DNA from: JACVRW01 sp963819115
GTDB taxonomy: Bacteria > Actinomycetota > Thermoleophilia > Solirubrobacterales > Thermoleophilaceae
DNA length: 64,000 nt
Direction: 5' to 3'
Assembly (NCBI GenBank): GCA_963819115.1
Contig: CAWFUR010000011.1
Span: forward strand, 1,240,001-1,304,000
Part shown: piece by piece, positions 8,265 through 16,999 of the stretch
Layout of the letters: every line of letters starts with the position of its first letter
How positions within the stretch are numbered: the stretch's first letter is position 1
Translations under genes and position numbers: made by a program
The notes under the pieces: generated by a model
What the model was told of the DNA's origin: nothing
The model's database searches: none
Seen by the model: the letters and a program-made list of their open reading frames with translations, nothing else

Positions 8265-8954
8265 ATGGCCGCTCCTGAACTAGGTCGGCGCCCGGCGCAT
8301 GCCGGAGACGCCGCAGCAGATGCTGCTCTCGCGGTCGTGGCCGCGGACCAGCTCGCCTCCCGTCGCATCGCGCTGACGCTGGGGGACGCCGGCCTGTCCG
8401 CATCGATGATCTGCTCGACGGTCGACGAGCTGCTGGCACAGCCGGCGGCACCGACGCTCGACGCGGTGATCCTGGCGATCGACCCCTCCCGGCCGGAGGG
8501 ACTCGCCGCCGTTCGCAAGCTCGTGAAGGCGCTCGGCAAGTCGCGCGTGGTCGTGGTCTCCGTGGCCGTGCTCGGTGCCGGCGTGAGGTCCGCCCTCAGC
8601 GCTGGGGCCTCGGCCTTCGTCGCCGAGGCCCGGCTCGAGAGCACCCTCGCCGTGGCCACCCGGTCCGCGCTGTCGGGACAGGTGTCGCTTCCCCGGGAGC
8701 TACACCGGTGCGCCGTTCGCCCCGCCTTCTCCCACCGCGAGAAGCAGGTGCTGGCGCTGGTCGTCCGCGGGCTCGGCAACCGCCAGATCGCCGGCCGCCT
8801 CTTCCTTTCCGAAAGCACCGTCAAGAGCCACCTCGCCTCGGCCTTCCAGAAGCTGGGCGTGCGCTCCCGCAAGGAGGCGGCCACGGTGCTGCTCGACCCC
8901 GAGGAGGGCCTCGGCGCGAGCATCCTCTCCGTACACCTGGACCAGGCCGGATGA
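8265..8954 (+). CDS. LuxR-type response-regulator-like transcription factor
   Basis: A 229-aa protein with an N-terminal receiver-like domain (AVVAADQLASRRIALTL..., AVILAIDPSRPEG, ALSAGASAFVAEA) and a C-terminal LuxR helix-turn-helix (FSHREKQVLALVVRGLGNRQ..., ESTVKSHLASAFQKLGVRSR). The first acidic pocket is not canonical and the would-be phospho-acceptor is in AIDPSRPE, so phosphorylation is uncertain. ATG 8265 was chosen because the receiver-like fold starts soon after it. It sits 73 nt upstream of the WbaP-type gene that opens the polysaccharide operon, on the same strand, and could regulate it; that is inference from position. Confidence 0.85.
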   Translation: MAAPELGRRPAHAGDAAADAALAVVAADQLASRRIALTLGDAGLSASMICSTVDELLAQPAAPTLDAVILAIDPSRPEGLAAVRKLVKALGKSRVVVVSVAVLGAGVRSALSAGASAFVAEARLESTLAVATRSALSGQVSLPRELHRCAVRPAFSHREKQVLALVVRGLGNRQIAGRLFLSESTVKSHLASAFQKLGVRSRKEAATVLLDPEEGLGASILSVHLDQAG

Positions 8955-9027
8955 GGCTCTTGGGCTTCACCCAGGGAGCCTCCGGAACCCACTACCGGAC
9001 GGGCAGCGCGGCCGGGAGACGCTGAAC

Positions 9028-10581
9028 ATGTCCGAGATTCGCCCAAGCGATGCCGCCCGCTTGGCGATCGCCGCCGAACAGGCTTCGGCCGGCCCACCAC
9101 CTCTAACGGTGGTGGACGGTCCGGCCACCGGCGGCGACGCCGGACGTGCCAGGCCGGTTACGAGCCGCGAGGAGCGCACGCTCCCGCGCGGCCGGACGGG
9201 GATCCTCATCCTCGCCGACGCGGTGGCGCTCTCGATCGCCATCGCGATCACGTACGTCGTGGCCGAGATGGTGGCCGCCCCGTCGATCATCGCGCCGCTG
9301 TGGCTGATCCTCGCCCTCGCGGTGGTCGCGCTCCCGGTGTGGGTGGCGATCTTCACGGTCTACAACCTCTACGAGCGCCAGAACCGCACCATCTCGCTGG
9401 CCACCTTCGACGAGCTCGGCGAGCTCTTCCACGCTCTTCTGGCCGGCTCGCTGCTCTTCCTCATCCTCAGCCAGGTGCTCCGCCGGATCATGGACGCGGA
9501 GGTGTTCTTCCCCGTGGAGGCGGCCTTGTTCCTGGCCATCGCGCTGCCGCTGGTGCTGCTCTTCCGCGGCTCGCTGCGGAGCTGGGTGCTGCCAAAGATC
9601 ATGGCTCCCCGCCGTACGCTCATCGTGGGCACCGGGCACGTCGCGCAGGTGGTGGAGCGGAAGATCAGCTCCCATCCCGAGTACCGGCTCGATCTGGTCG
9701 GGTTCGTGGACGACGAGCGCCACGGGGACGGCTCGGCCCCGGTGGTCGGTCCGCCCTCCGATCTCGCCCGGCTGGTTGACGAGCTCGAGATCGACTGGGT
9801 GATCCTGGCCTTCTCGCGGTCCTCGTACGAGGAGACGCTCGACCTGCTGCGCGCCGCGCGCAGGCCGGACGTGCACCTGTCGATCGTTCCGCGCTTCTTC
9901 GAGGTCTTCGCCTCCAACGCCACGATCCAGGAGCTGGAGGGCATGCCGGTTGTGAACCTCCCGCCGATGCGGCTGTCCCGCAGCGTGCGCTTCACCAAGC
10001 GTGCGGTGGACATGACGCTCGCCGGACTCGGGCTCGTTCTGCTGTCGCCGCTGATGGCCGCCCTGGCGCTGGCCGTGAAGCTGGACAGCCGCGGCCCGGT
10101 GTTCTTCCGCCAGGAGCGCCACGGCCGGGGTGGATCGATCTTCCGCATCGTCAAGTTCCGCACCATGCGGGTGGGCGCCGAGAGCGAGCGCCTCGGGCTG
10201 GCCGCCCTGAACGAGGTCGGCGGCGCCCTCTTCAAGATCAAGGACGACCCCCGGATCACCCGCGTTGGCGGTGCCCTGCGCCGCTGGAGCCTCGACGAGC
10301 TGCCACAGCTCTGGAACGTGCTCCGCGGTGAGATGAGCCTGGTCGGGCCACGTCCGTTCGTGGTCCATGAGTCCACCAAGATCACCGGCTGGGCCAGCCG
10401 CCGCCTCGACATCACGCCCGGCATCACCGGCCTCTGGCAGGTGCTCGGGCGCACCGACCTTCCCTTCGACGAGATGGTGAAGCTCGACTACATCTACGTG
10501 ACCAACTGGTCCCTCTGGTGGGACCTGAAGATCCTGGGTCAGACGATTCCCGTCGTGCTTTCCAGGCGGGGGGCCTACTGA
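9028..10581 (+). CDS. Polyprenyl-phosphate sugar-phosphate transferase (WbaP/EpsE-like initiating enzyme)
   Basis: 517 aa. It initiates surface-polysaccharide assembly by transferring a sugar-1-phosphate from a nucleotide sugar to undecaprenyl phosphate at the inner membrane face. The N-terminal part (~55-185) contains four hydrophobic segments. A Rossmann-like CoA-binding domain follows (~190-300, LIVGTGHVAQVVERK). The C-terminal catalytic bacterial sugar transferase domain (~315-517) has KRAVDMTLAGLGL, GPVFFRQERHGRGG, FRIVKFRTM, WSLDELPQLWNVLRGEMSLV, GPRP and the PGITGLWQVLGR motif. A GGGAGA site precedes the ATG. Its stop overlaps the next ATG by 1 nt (TGATG), so it leads a five-gene operon. 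The sugar transferred cannot be deduced. Confidence 0.95.
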   Translation: MSEIRPSDAARLAIAAEQASAGPPPLTVVDGPATGGDAGRARPVTSREERTLPRGRTGILILADAVALSIAIAITYVVAEMVAAPSIIAPLWLILALAVVALPVWVAIFTVYNLYERQNRTISLATFDELGELFHALLAGSLLFLILSQVLRRIMDAEVFFPVEAALFLAIALPLVLLFRGSLRSWVLPKIMAPRRTLIVGTGHVAQVVERKISSHPEYRLDLVGFVDDERHGDGSAPVVGPPSDLARLVDELEIDWVILAFSRSSYEETLDLLRAARRPDVHLSIVPRFFEVFASNATIQELEGMPVVNLPPMRLSRSVRFTKRAVDMTLAGLGLVLLSPLMAALALAVKLDSRGPVFFRQERHGRGGSIFRIVKFRTMRVGAESERLGLAALNEVGGALFKIKDDPRITRVGGALRRWSLDELPQLWNVLRGEMSLVGPRPFVVHESTKITGWASRRLDITPGITGLWQVLGRTDLPFDEMVKLDYIYVTNWSLWWDLKILGQTIPVVLSRRGAY

Positions 10582-11315
10582 TGAACCTGTTCGTGGTGCC
10601 GGCTTACGACGAGGAGGCGAACATCCCGCGCCTGCTCGCGGACCTCCAGTCCCGGCCCGAGCTATGGACCGGCGGCCGGGTGATCGTGGTGGACGACGGC
10701 TCGAGCGACTCCACCGCGGACGTGGCCGAGGCGCACCGGGGAACGATGCCGGTGGAGGTCCTTCGTCAGGGCACCAACCAGGGCCCGGGGCGCGCGTTCG
10801 ACCGCGGCTTCCGGCGGGCGCTCGAGGTGGGCCGGCCCGACTCGCTGATCATCACCCTCGAGGCCGACACCACCAGCGACCTCGACGCCGTGGGGCGGAT
10901 GCTCGTCGCCGCGCGCTGCGGGGCCGACGTCGTGCTGGCGTCGCACCACGCCGGCGGCGCGCTCGTGAACGTGAGCAAACACCGCCGGTTCTTCTCGAGC
11001 GCCGCCGCCCATGCGATCCGCCGCACCTCGGGGCTCGACGTCCAGACCGTTTCGTCCTTCTTCCGCGTGTACCGCGCGAGCGTGCTCCACGCCGCCTACG
11101 CCCGGTACGGGGACCAGTTCATCCGCGAGGGCGGCTTCGCCTGCAAGGCGGAGATCCTGATCAAGCTCGACCGCATGCGCGCGCAGGTGCAGGAGGTGCC
11201 CGTGGCGCTCGACTGGTCGCGGCGCGAGGGGGAGAGCAAGCTCCGCGTGCTGCCCACGGTGAGCGGTTACGCGCGCCTGATGATGCGCCAGGTGTCCGCC
11301 AAGGAGCGGGTGTGA
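10581..11315 (+). CDS. Glycosyltransferase family 2
   Basis: About 244 aa with a GT-A fold. The start MNLFVVPAYDEEANIPRLL is followed by VIVVDDGSSDSTADVAEAH (nucleotide-sugar binding, near residues 35-45), GPGRAFDRGFRRAL and TLEADTTSDLDAV (metal-binding acidic site). It resembles dolichyl-phosphate mannose/glucose synthase-type GT2 enzymes, so it may make a lipid-linked sugar donor for the GT-C membrane protein two genes downstream; that pairing is inference. The ATG overlaps the stop of the sugar transferase, and its own stop overlaps the GTG of the oxidoreductase (GTGA), showing translational coupling. Confidence 0.9.
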   Translation: MNLFVVPAYDEEANIPRLLADLQSRPELWTGGRVIVVDDGSSDSTADVAEAHRGTMPVEVLRQGTNQGPGRAFDRGFRRALEVGRPDSLIITLEADTTSDLDAVGRMLVAARCGADVVLASHHAGGALVNVSKHRRFFSSAAAHAIRRTSGLDVQTVSSFFRVYRASVLHAAYARYGDQFIREGGFACKAEILIKLDRMRAQVQEVPVALDWSRREGESKLRVLPTVSGYARLMMRQVSAKERV

Positions 11316-12664
11316 GCGCCGCCGCCGTACGAGCGCTGCCCGGGCCCGGAGTGGGCATCGTGGGCGGCGGCCTGCTCGGCCTCAGCGTTGGCTACAAGCT
11401 GGCGGGTCGCGGCGTGCCGGTGACCGTCTACGAGGCCTCCGGGCAGCTCGGCGGGCTGGCGGGCACCACCGATCTGGGTGGGTACGAGGTGGACCGCTAC
11501 TACCACGCACTCACGCTCACCGACACACGCGTGATCGAGACCGCGCGGGAGCTCGGGCTGGAGGACGAGATCCGCTGGCGGAGACTGGGCGTGGGCTTCT
11601 TCCACGACGGTCGCCTCGCCTCGATGTCAACTCCGAAGGAGCTGCTCTCGTTCCCGGGCCTGCGGGCGCGCGACCGCGCTCGGCTGGGCGTCTTCGCCGC
11701 CCGCTGCCGCACGATCTCAGACCAGGACAAGCTCGACGCGCAGCCGATCGAGGAATGGGTCCGCCGGACGGCCGGCGACGCGCTCTGGGAGCGCCTGTGG
11801 CGGCCCCTCCTGGACTCCAAGTTCGACGGCCGCTACGAAGACCTGCCCGCCACCTTCCTGTGGTCGCGCACGAAGCGCTCGGCCGCCACCCGGGACAAGG
11901 CCGGTCACGAGGTGATGGGTTGGATCCGCGGTGGGCACCAGCGCCTCGTGGACGCCCTCGGCGCCGCCATCCGCGAGCGCGGGGGAGAGGTGCTGCTGAA
12001 CACCCCTGTTCGGCACGTGCCCTCCGCCGGGGGCCGGGCGCAGGGCGTGGTGGTCGACGGCGGCTTCCGTGCCCATGACCAGGTGGTCACGACCCTGCTG
12101 CGCCCGCACATGCGCAATCTGCTCTCGGAGGAGCTCGAGGCGACCCTGCCGCCCGACCCGAACCGCTACCTCGGCGTCGTCTGCCTGGTGGCTCGCGTGC
12201 GGCGCTCGGTGAGCCCCTACTACGCGCTCAACATCACCGACCGGTCGATTCCGCTCACGAGCGTGGTGGAGACCACCCACGTCGTGGACCCCGAGCAGGT
12301 GGGCGGCCACCTGATCTACGTGCCGCGCTACGTGCGCCCGGAGTCGGAGGACCTGGAGCGGCCGACCGACGAGATCAAGCGCAGGTACCTCGCCGAGGTG
12401 ACCCGGATGTTCCCGGAGTTCCGCCCTCGCGACGTGATCGCCTCCCAGGTGGCCCGCGCCCGCTACGCCGAGCCCGTGCACCGGGTCGGCGTGCACCGCC
12501 GGCTTCCCGAGCTCGCGCCCGCGCCCGGCCTCGTGGTGGCGTCGTCCGCGCACGTGTACCCGGAGGTCGTGCACGCGCACTCGATCATGGGCGTGGCCGA
12601 GCGGACCACCGACGCCGTGCTCGCACGTCTCGAGACCGTCGAGTCGCAGCGGGAGGCCGCATGA
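11312..12664 (+). CDS. FAD-dependent oxidoreductase (protoporphyrinogen-oxidase/amine-oxidase-like)
   Basis: About 450 aa. The N-terminal dinucleotide-binding loop GIVGGGLLGLSVGYKLAGRG is followed by the FAD-contacting VYEASGQLGGLAGT. The C-terminal part keeps the amine-oxidase-like organisation (WIRGGHQRLVDALGAAIRERG, then VVTTLLRPHM). The start is GTG 11312 overlapping the previous stop. The family includes UDP-galactopyranose mutase-like and desaturase-like enzymes; in polysaccharide operons such proteins are thought to modify a sugar or lipid-linked intermediate, but the substrate here is unknown. Its stop overlaps the next ATG by 4 nt. Confidence 0.85.
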   Translation: MSAAAVRALPGPGVGIVGGGLLGLSVGYKLAGRGVPVTVYEASGQLGGLAGTTDLGGYEVDRYYHALTLTDTRVIETARELGLEDEIRWRRLGVGFFHDGRLASMSTPKELLSFPGLRARDRARLGVFAARCRTISDQDKLDAQPIEEWVRRTAGDALWERLWRPLLDSKFDGRYEDLPATFLWSRTKRSAATRDKAGHEVMGWIRGGHQRLVDALGAAIRERGGEVLLNTPVRHVPSAGGRAQGVVVDGGFRAHDQVVTTLLRPHMRNLLSEELEATLPPDPNRYLGVVCLVARVRRSVSPYYALNITDRSIPLTSVVETTHVVDPEQVGGHLIYVPRYVRPESEDLERPTDEIKRRYLAEVTRMFPEFRPRDVIASQVARARYAEPVHRVGVHRRLPELAPAPGLVVASSAHVYPEVVHAHSIMGVAERTTDAVLARLETVESQREAA

Positions 12665-14481
12665 GCATCGACGGCGCCTCAACCGCCCTACGGGCGCCGG
12701 CCGCCACCCGACGCACCCGTTCGCGGGTGGCTGAGATCGCCCGCGCGATCGCGTGGCCCGCGGGCGCCGCTCTCGCCTTCGCCGTGCTCGTGGCCGTGAC
12801 CTGGGGCACCTGGGGCGATCTCGCCCACGACACCGGGTACGACTTCGTCGCGGCCCAGCGGATGGCGGACGGGCAGCTCGCCTACCAGGACTTCCCCTAC
12901 ATCTACGGGCCGCTCGGCCTCGCCGTTCTGGCGGGCGCCTTCAACTACGTGAGCATCTCGATTGACACGGCGATCGCCGTGGGCCTGGTGATGGCCGCCG
13001 CGGCCACCGCCCTCACGTACGCCCTCGCCCGGCAGCTGACCGGACAGGCCGGTGCCGCACTCGCGGCAACGCTGGCGGCCACCGCGGCCCTGGGGACCGG
13101 AAACATCGGCCTGGTCATCCCGCACTCCGCATCGGCCTCGATGGCCGTGGTGGCGTCGCTCGCCGCGCTCCTCGCCGCGGCGTACTACAGCCGGACCGAG
13201 AACCGGGCATACCTCCTCCTCGCCGGCCTCGCCGCGGGCATGGTGCTGCTCACGCGGCCCGAGTTCGTGGCCGCGATCGCCGTCGCCCTCGGCGCGTGGC
13301 TCGGCGCCCGCGTTCTCCTGGCCGACGGAGCCGCGCGCCGTCGCGCGCTCGTGGACACGGCCATCTGCGGCGGTGCCGCTCTCGCCGTGGCCGCGGCGGC
13401 CTACGGCCTGATCCTGACCAAGGTCTCGCTCGACTCCCTCCTTCACGAGAACCTCTTCCCGCGCGACCAGCTCGACGCGGGCGGTAACGCCGTGTTGCGC
13501 GGCTCGGCCCCGATGACGGCCGGTAGCTTCGCGGAGCTCGCCGGGCGCCTGTTGCTCTACGCCGCCGGAGCCGGCGTGCTCCTGGCGCTCGCCTCGTTCA
13601 TCCGCCGGGGCTCCCGCGCCGCGATGATCGCCGCCGGTGGGGCCGTCGCGCTTGCGCTGATCGCCCTGGCCGCGCGGCCCGAGTTCGTACGCAGCCACCT
13701 CGACCTGGCCTACGCCTGGATCCCCGCCGGGGCAGGCCTGGCGGCGCTGGCACTCCTGTGGCGTGCGCGCCGCAGCCGGGGTGTCTGGGCGACGCGGGAC
13801 CAGGTGGCCCTGCTCTGCGTGAGCTTCCTCGCCGTCCTGGCAGCCAAGACGTATGCGGCTTTCGAGCCTCAGCCCAACCCCGCGTTCGCTCAGTTTGCGA
13901 GCTACGCGCTGCCCTTCGCCGCGATCTTCCTCGTGTGGCTGCACGCCGAGGCGCTCCCCCGGGGCGACCGCACGTCCGCGACCGTCGGGCTCGGGTGGGT
14001 TGCGGTGCTCGCCGTGGTCGGGTGGGTCCTGGTGGCCCACGACGCCCGTGACGAGACCTTCAAGGTGAGCGGCCCGGGCGGTTCGATGACCGCGTCCGCC
14101 GCCGAGGGCCCGGCCTACCAGGAGGCGGTCAACCGCATCCTGGCCGTGAGCCGGCCGGGCGACCCGATCCTGCTGGCGCCGCAGATGAGCGCGCTCTACA
14201 CCCTCACCGACCGTCTCGACCCCGTGTCCGACATCTCCCTTCTTCCCGGGATGGTGGGCACGGCGAGCGAGGAGCGGGCCGCCATCGCCGCCATGCACGA
14301 CGTGCGCATCGCGGTGACCGACCGCAGGCCTCTCACCGAATACGGGCGAGGCGCCTTCGGGACCGACTTCAACAGGCGCATCGGCGCCTGGCTGCGGAGT
14401 GACTTCCACCGCGTGACCACCATCCGAGGCGCCATGGACGGTGCCCCGACTCTCGACGTCTGGCAAAGGAGCAAACAATGA
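12661..14481 (+). CDS. Multi-pass membrane glycosyltransferase-like protein (GT-C, GT39-type)
   Basis: 606 aa with about ten to twelve hydrophobic segments. The first periplasmic loop has the GT-C signature pattern of acidic and aromatic residues (DTGYDFVAAQRMADGQLAYQ, then DFPYIYGPLG), which matches polyprenyl-phosphate-sugar-dependent mannosyltransferase-like proteins. The C-terminal soluble part (~470-606) lies outside the membrane. It probably transfers a sugar from a polyprenyl-linked donor to the growing polymer or a protein. ATG 12661 overlaps the preceding stop, and its own stop overlaps the epimerase ATG (ATGA). The acceptor is unknown. Confidence 0.8.
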   Translation: MSIDGASTALRAPAATRRTRSRVAEIARAIAWPAGAALAFAVLVAVTWGTWGDLAHDTGYDFVAAQRMADGQLAYQDFPYIYGPLGLAVLAGAFNYVSISIDTAIAVGLVMAAAATALTYALARQLTGQAGAALAATLAATAALGTGNIGLVIPHSASASMAVVASLAALLAAAYYSRTENRAYLLLAGLAAGMVLLTRPEFVAAIAVALGAWLGARVLLADGAARRRALVDTAICGGAALAVAAAAYGLILTKVSLDSLLHENLFPRDQLDAGGNAVLRGSAPMTAGSFAELAGRLLLYAAGAGVLLALASFIRRGSRAAMIAAGGAVALALIALAARPEFVRSHLDLAYAWIPAGAGLAALALLWRARRSRGVWATRDQVALLCVSFLAVLAAKTYAAFEPQPNPAFAQFASYALPFAAIFLVWLHAEALPRGDRTSATVGLGWVAVLAVVGWVLVAHDARDETFKVSGPGGSMTASAAEGPAYQEAVNRILAVSRPGDPILLAPQMSALYTLTDRLDPVSDISLLPGMVGTASEERAAIAAMHDVRIAVTDRRPLTEYGRGAFGTDFNRRIGAWLRSDFHRVTTIRGAMDGAPTLDVWQRSKQ

Positions 14482-15485
14482 AGCTTCCCTCGACCATCGG
14501 CATCACCGGCGCGGCAGGGTTCGTCGGCGCGAATCTCAGCGAGCGCCTGCTGGCCGAGGGCTGCACCGTCATCGGCGTGGACGACATGTCCGCGGGCAGC
14601 ATGATCAACGTGGCGCCCTTCCTGGACGACCCGAACTTCAAGCTGCACCAGTTCGACTGCAGGGACGTGAAGCGCCTGAGACGGGACTTCGCCGGCTGCG
14701 ACTCGATCGTGCATCTCGCGGCGATGAAGATCCCCCGCTACGGCGGGGCGCTGAGGACGCTCGAGGTGAACGTCGACGGCTCGCACGCGGTGTTCGACGT
14801 AGCCATGAGCACCGGGGCGCACGTGGTGATGGCGTCCACGTCCGACGTGTACGGCAACGCCGTGCCGCCGTTCGCCGAGGAGGATCCGATCGTGCTCGGC
14901 CCGCCCACGAGCGTCCGCTGGTCCTACGCGACGTCGAAGCTGTTCGACGAGCACCTGGCGCTGCGGCTGTCCGAGGAGCGCGACCTGCGGGTCACGATCC
15001 TTCGCCTGTTCAACGCCTACGGGCCCCGTAACCACCCCACATGGTGGGGCGGCCCGCTCTCGCTCTTCTTCGAAGAGATGCTCGACGGCAAGATCATCGA
15101 GCTGCACGGGGACGGCCGGCAGGTGCGGAGCTTCACCTACGTGAGTGACACGGTGGAGGGCTTCGTGCGCTCCCTGCAGCGCCCGGAGACCTCGGGAGAG
15201 GTCATCAACATCGGGGCCGAGGAGCCGATCTCGATCGTGAAGCTGGCGGAGCGGGTGCAGGCGTCGCTCGGCATCGCGCTTCCGCTGCGAGCCACGCTGC
15301 TGCCCTTCGAGCGCATGCCCGGCAAGTACCAGGACGTGCGGGTGCGCATCCCCGACACCACGAAGGCGCGGCAGATGCTGGGCTTCGAGGCTCAGGTGTC
15401 GCTGGACGAGGGCCTGGCCCTCACGCTCGAGTGGGTGCGCGAGCGCCGGGCCGCCGAGAGCGCGGCCGCGGCCGAGGTGGCCTAA
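14478..15485 (+). CDS. NAD-dependent epimerase/dehydratase (extended SDR)
   Basis: 335 aa. The Rossmann glycine motif GITGAAGFVGANLSERLL opens the protein; the active site includes the STSDVYGN segment and YxxxK in WSYATSKLFDEHLA. A substrate-binding C-terminal domain follows. It resembles UDP-glucose/UDP-GlcNAc 4-epimerases and related nucleotide-sugar enzymes, so it most likely prepares a sugar for the operon it closes. The exact reaction (epimerase or 4,6-dehydratase) cannot be fixed by eye. A strong GC-rich hairpin follows about 10 nt after the stop. Confidence 0.9.
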   Translation: MKLPSTIGITGAAGFVGANLSERLLAEGCTVIGVDDMSAGSMINVAPFLDDPNFKLHQFDCRDVKRLRRDFAGCDSIVHLAAMKIPRYGGALRTLEVNVDGSHAVFDVAMSTGAHVVMASTSDVYGNAVPPFAEEDPIVLGPPTSVRWSYATSKLFDEHLALRLSEERDLRVTILRLFNAYGPRNHPTWWGGPLSLFFEEMLDGKIIELHGDGRQVRSFTYVSDTVEGFVRSLQRPETSGEVINIGAEEPISIVKLAERVQASLGIALPLRATLLPFERMPGKYQDVRVRIPDTTKARQMLGFEAQVSLDEGLALTLEWVRERRAAESAAAAEVA

Positions 15486-15493
15486 GGATGTCG

Positions 15494-15518
15494 CCGGCGC
15501 CCCGGTTCGGGGCGCCGG
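15494..15518 (+). terminator. Strong hairpin ending the polysaccharide operon
   Basis: A perfect 10-bp stem (CCGGCGCCCC with GGGGCGCCGG) around a GGTTC loop lies 9 nt after the epimerase stop. No long T-run follows, so it may act as a processing or Rho-assisted end rather than a classical terminator. Confidence 0.6.
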
Positions 15519-15550
15519 TTCGCGTGCACCTTCCGGGTCACGCGGTATCG

Positions 15551-15602
15551 GGGGGTGTGGCGCGTAATGCATGCAGGGCATGCATAAGACGCCAAACCCC
15601 CT
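15551..15602. repeat. Structured palindromic element, copy 1 (GGGGTGTGGC...GCCAAACCCC)
   Basis: A nested inverted repeat in the gap between convergent genes. The outer stem is GGGGGTGTGGCG with CGCCAAACCCCC (one G-A mismatch), and the inner stem is a perfect TGCATGC/GCATGCA with an AGG loop. A second copy is at 45232-45282. It may be a terminator, a structured RNA or a REP-like element. Confidence 0.75.
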
Positions 15603-15649
15603 CTGGGGCGTGGTCGGGGGGCGTGAAGCTGGCCGCAGCGCCCGGGGAC

Positions 15650-16852
15650 CTACGCCCCGGTGACTCCGGCGGTCTTCCGCTCGCTGCGGGCGGCCAGCAG
15701 GTCCATCAGGGCGTCGGCCGTGCGCTCGCCGGCGTGGCCGTCCCAGAGCGGGATGACGCACGGGGTGGGGGGGAGCGATGAGGGCCGGACGTTCGCGATC
15801 AGGGAAGGGTCCTCGCCGAGCAGCACGTTCGTGCCCCGGGTGATGGTCACGGGGCGCTCGGTGTTGGTGCGGAACGTGTAGCAGGAGACCCCGAGGGCGG
15901 CGGCCTCCTCCTGCACGCCGCCGGAGTCGGTCACGATGGCGCCGGCGGCCTGCTGGAGCGAGAGGAACTCGATGTAGCCCGCGGGGTCGATGCAGCACAC
16001 GCCCGCGGCCTCCAGGCGCTCGAGCCCGGCGCCTTCGGCCAGCCGGGCGCGGGTGCGCGGGTGGATAGGGAACACCACGCGAGTGGCCCCGCCGAGAGCG
16101 ATGAGCGCGTCGACGATGGCGGCCAGGCGCGCCGGGTCGTCCACGTTGGATGGCCGGTGCAGGGTCACGAGCACGTACTCGCGCGGGGTGACGCCGAGCT
16201 CGCGCCAGGCGGCCCGGGCGCGAGCCTTACCCTCAAGCCGACGTAGAGAGTCGATCATGGTGTTGCCGACGAAGCGGATGCGCCCCGCATCGATTCCCTC
16301 GGCGATCAGGTTCTCGGCGGCCTCGGGGCTGTGGGTCAGGAGCAGGTCCGAGAGGCGGTCCGTGAGCACGCGGTTGATCTCCTCGGGCATCGACCAGTCG
16401 GCCGAGCGCAGGCCGGATTCCACGTGCGCCACGGGAATGCCGAGCTTCGAGGCGGCCAGCGCGCAGGCGAGTGTCGAGTTCACGTCCCCGGCCACCACCA
16501 CCAGCTCGGGGTCGTGCTCGAGGAGCACCTGCTCGAACGCGATCAGCACCCGGCCGGTCTGGTCGCCGTGGCTGCCTGAGCCCACTCCCAGCGACACCGC
16601 GGGTGCCGGGAAGTCCAGGTCGGCCAGCACATCGTCGGACAGCTTTGCGTCGTAGTGCTGCCCGGTGTGCACCACCAGCTCACGAGCCGGCGTGAGGTGG
16701 CGCATGGCCTGGATGACCGGCGCCATCTTCACGAAGTTGGGACGAGCGCCCACCACATAGGCGACCGGCGCCGGACCGCGCTCGGCGGCCGTGCGGGGGG
16801 TCCCTCGCCTGAACCGAGCGCGGAGGTCCGTGGTGGTCTCACGCGAGTTCAC
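15650..16852 (-). CDS. wecB: UDP-N-acetylglucosamine 2-epimerase (non-hydrolysing)
   Basis: 400 aa. Converts UDP-GlcNAc to UDP-ManNAc for envelope glycans. The GT-B fold begins VAYVVGARPNFVKMAPVIQAM and VVHTGQHYD; later motifs include VVAGDVNSTLACALAA, VAHVESGLRS, PEEINRVLTDRLSD, VTLHRPSNVD and TDSGGVQEEAAALG. All are typical of WecB/MnaA. The GTG start overlaps no other gene. It is transcribed away from the large secreted protein gene. Together with the nucleotide-sugar dehydrogenase at 43.9 kb it could supply ManNAc or ManNAcA; that link is inference because the genes are distant. Confidence 0.95.
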   Translation of the reverse strand: MNSRETTTDLRARFRRGTPRTAAERGPAPVAYVVGARPNFVKMAPVIQAMRHLTPARELVVHTGQHYDAKLSDDVLADLDFPAPAVSLGVGSGSHGDQTGRVLIAFEQVLLEHDPELVVVAGDVNSTLACALAASKLGIPVAHVESGLRSADWSMPEEINRVLTDRLSDLLLTHSPEAAENLIAEGIDAGRIRFVGNTMIDSLRRLEGKARARAAWRELGVTPREYVLVTLHRPSNVDDPARLAAIVDALIALGGATRVVFPIHPRTRARLAEGAGLERLEAAGVCCIDPAGYIEFLSLQQAAGAIVTDSGGVQEEAAALGVSCYTFRTNTERPVTITRGTNVLLGEDPSLIANVRPSSLPPTPCVIPLWDGHAGERTADALMDLLAARSERKTAGVTGA

Positions 16853-16999
16853 CGGAGCTCTCCCCGACCCTAGGTCCGGGCCACCCAGACCGCACCGGAC
16901 CTTCGTCTAGGGCCCGGTCAATGGGCCGTTTTTGGACCTACCCCGGAACACCTTTCGCGTCTACGGTCGAATGACCCACCCCCGGAGGAGGATCGGCGC

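Noticed and set aside
7670..9100. Upstream extension of the nucleotidyltransferase-like frame to 9100
   Set aside because: The extra residues lack protein character and overlap the LuxR gene; the fold starts at the GTG at 7666.
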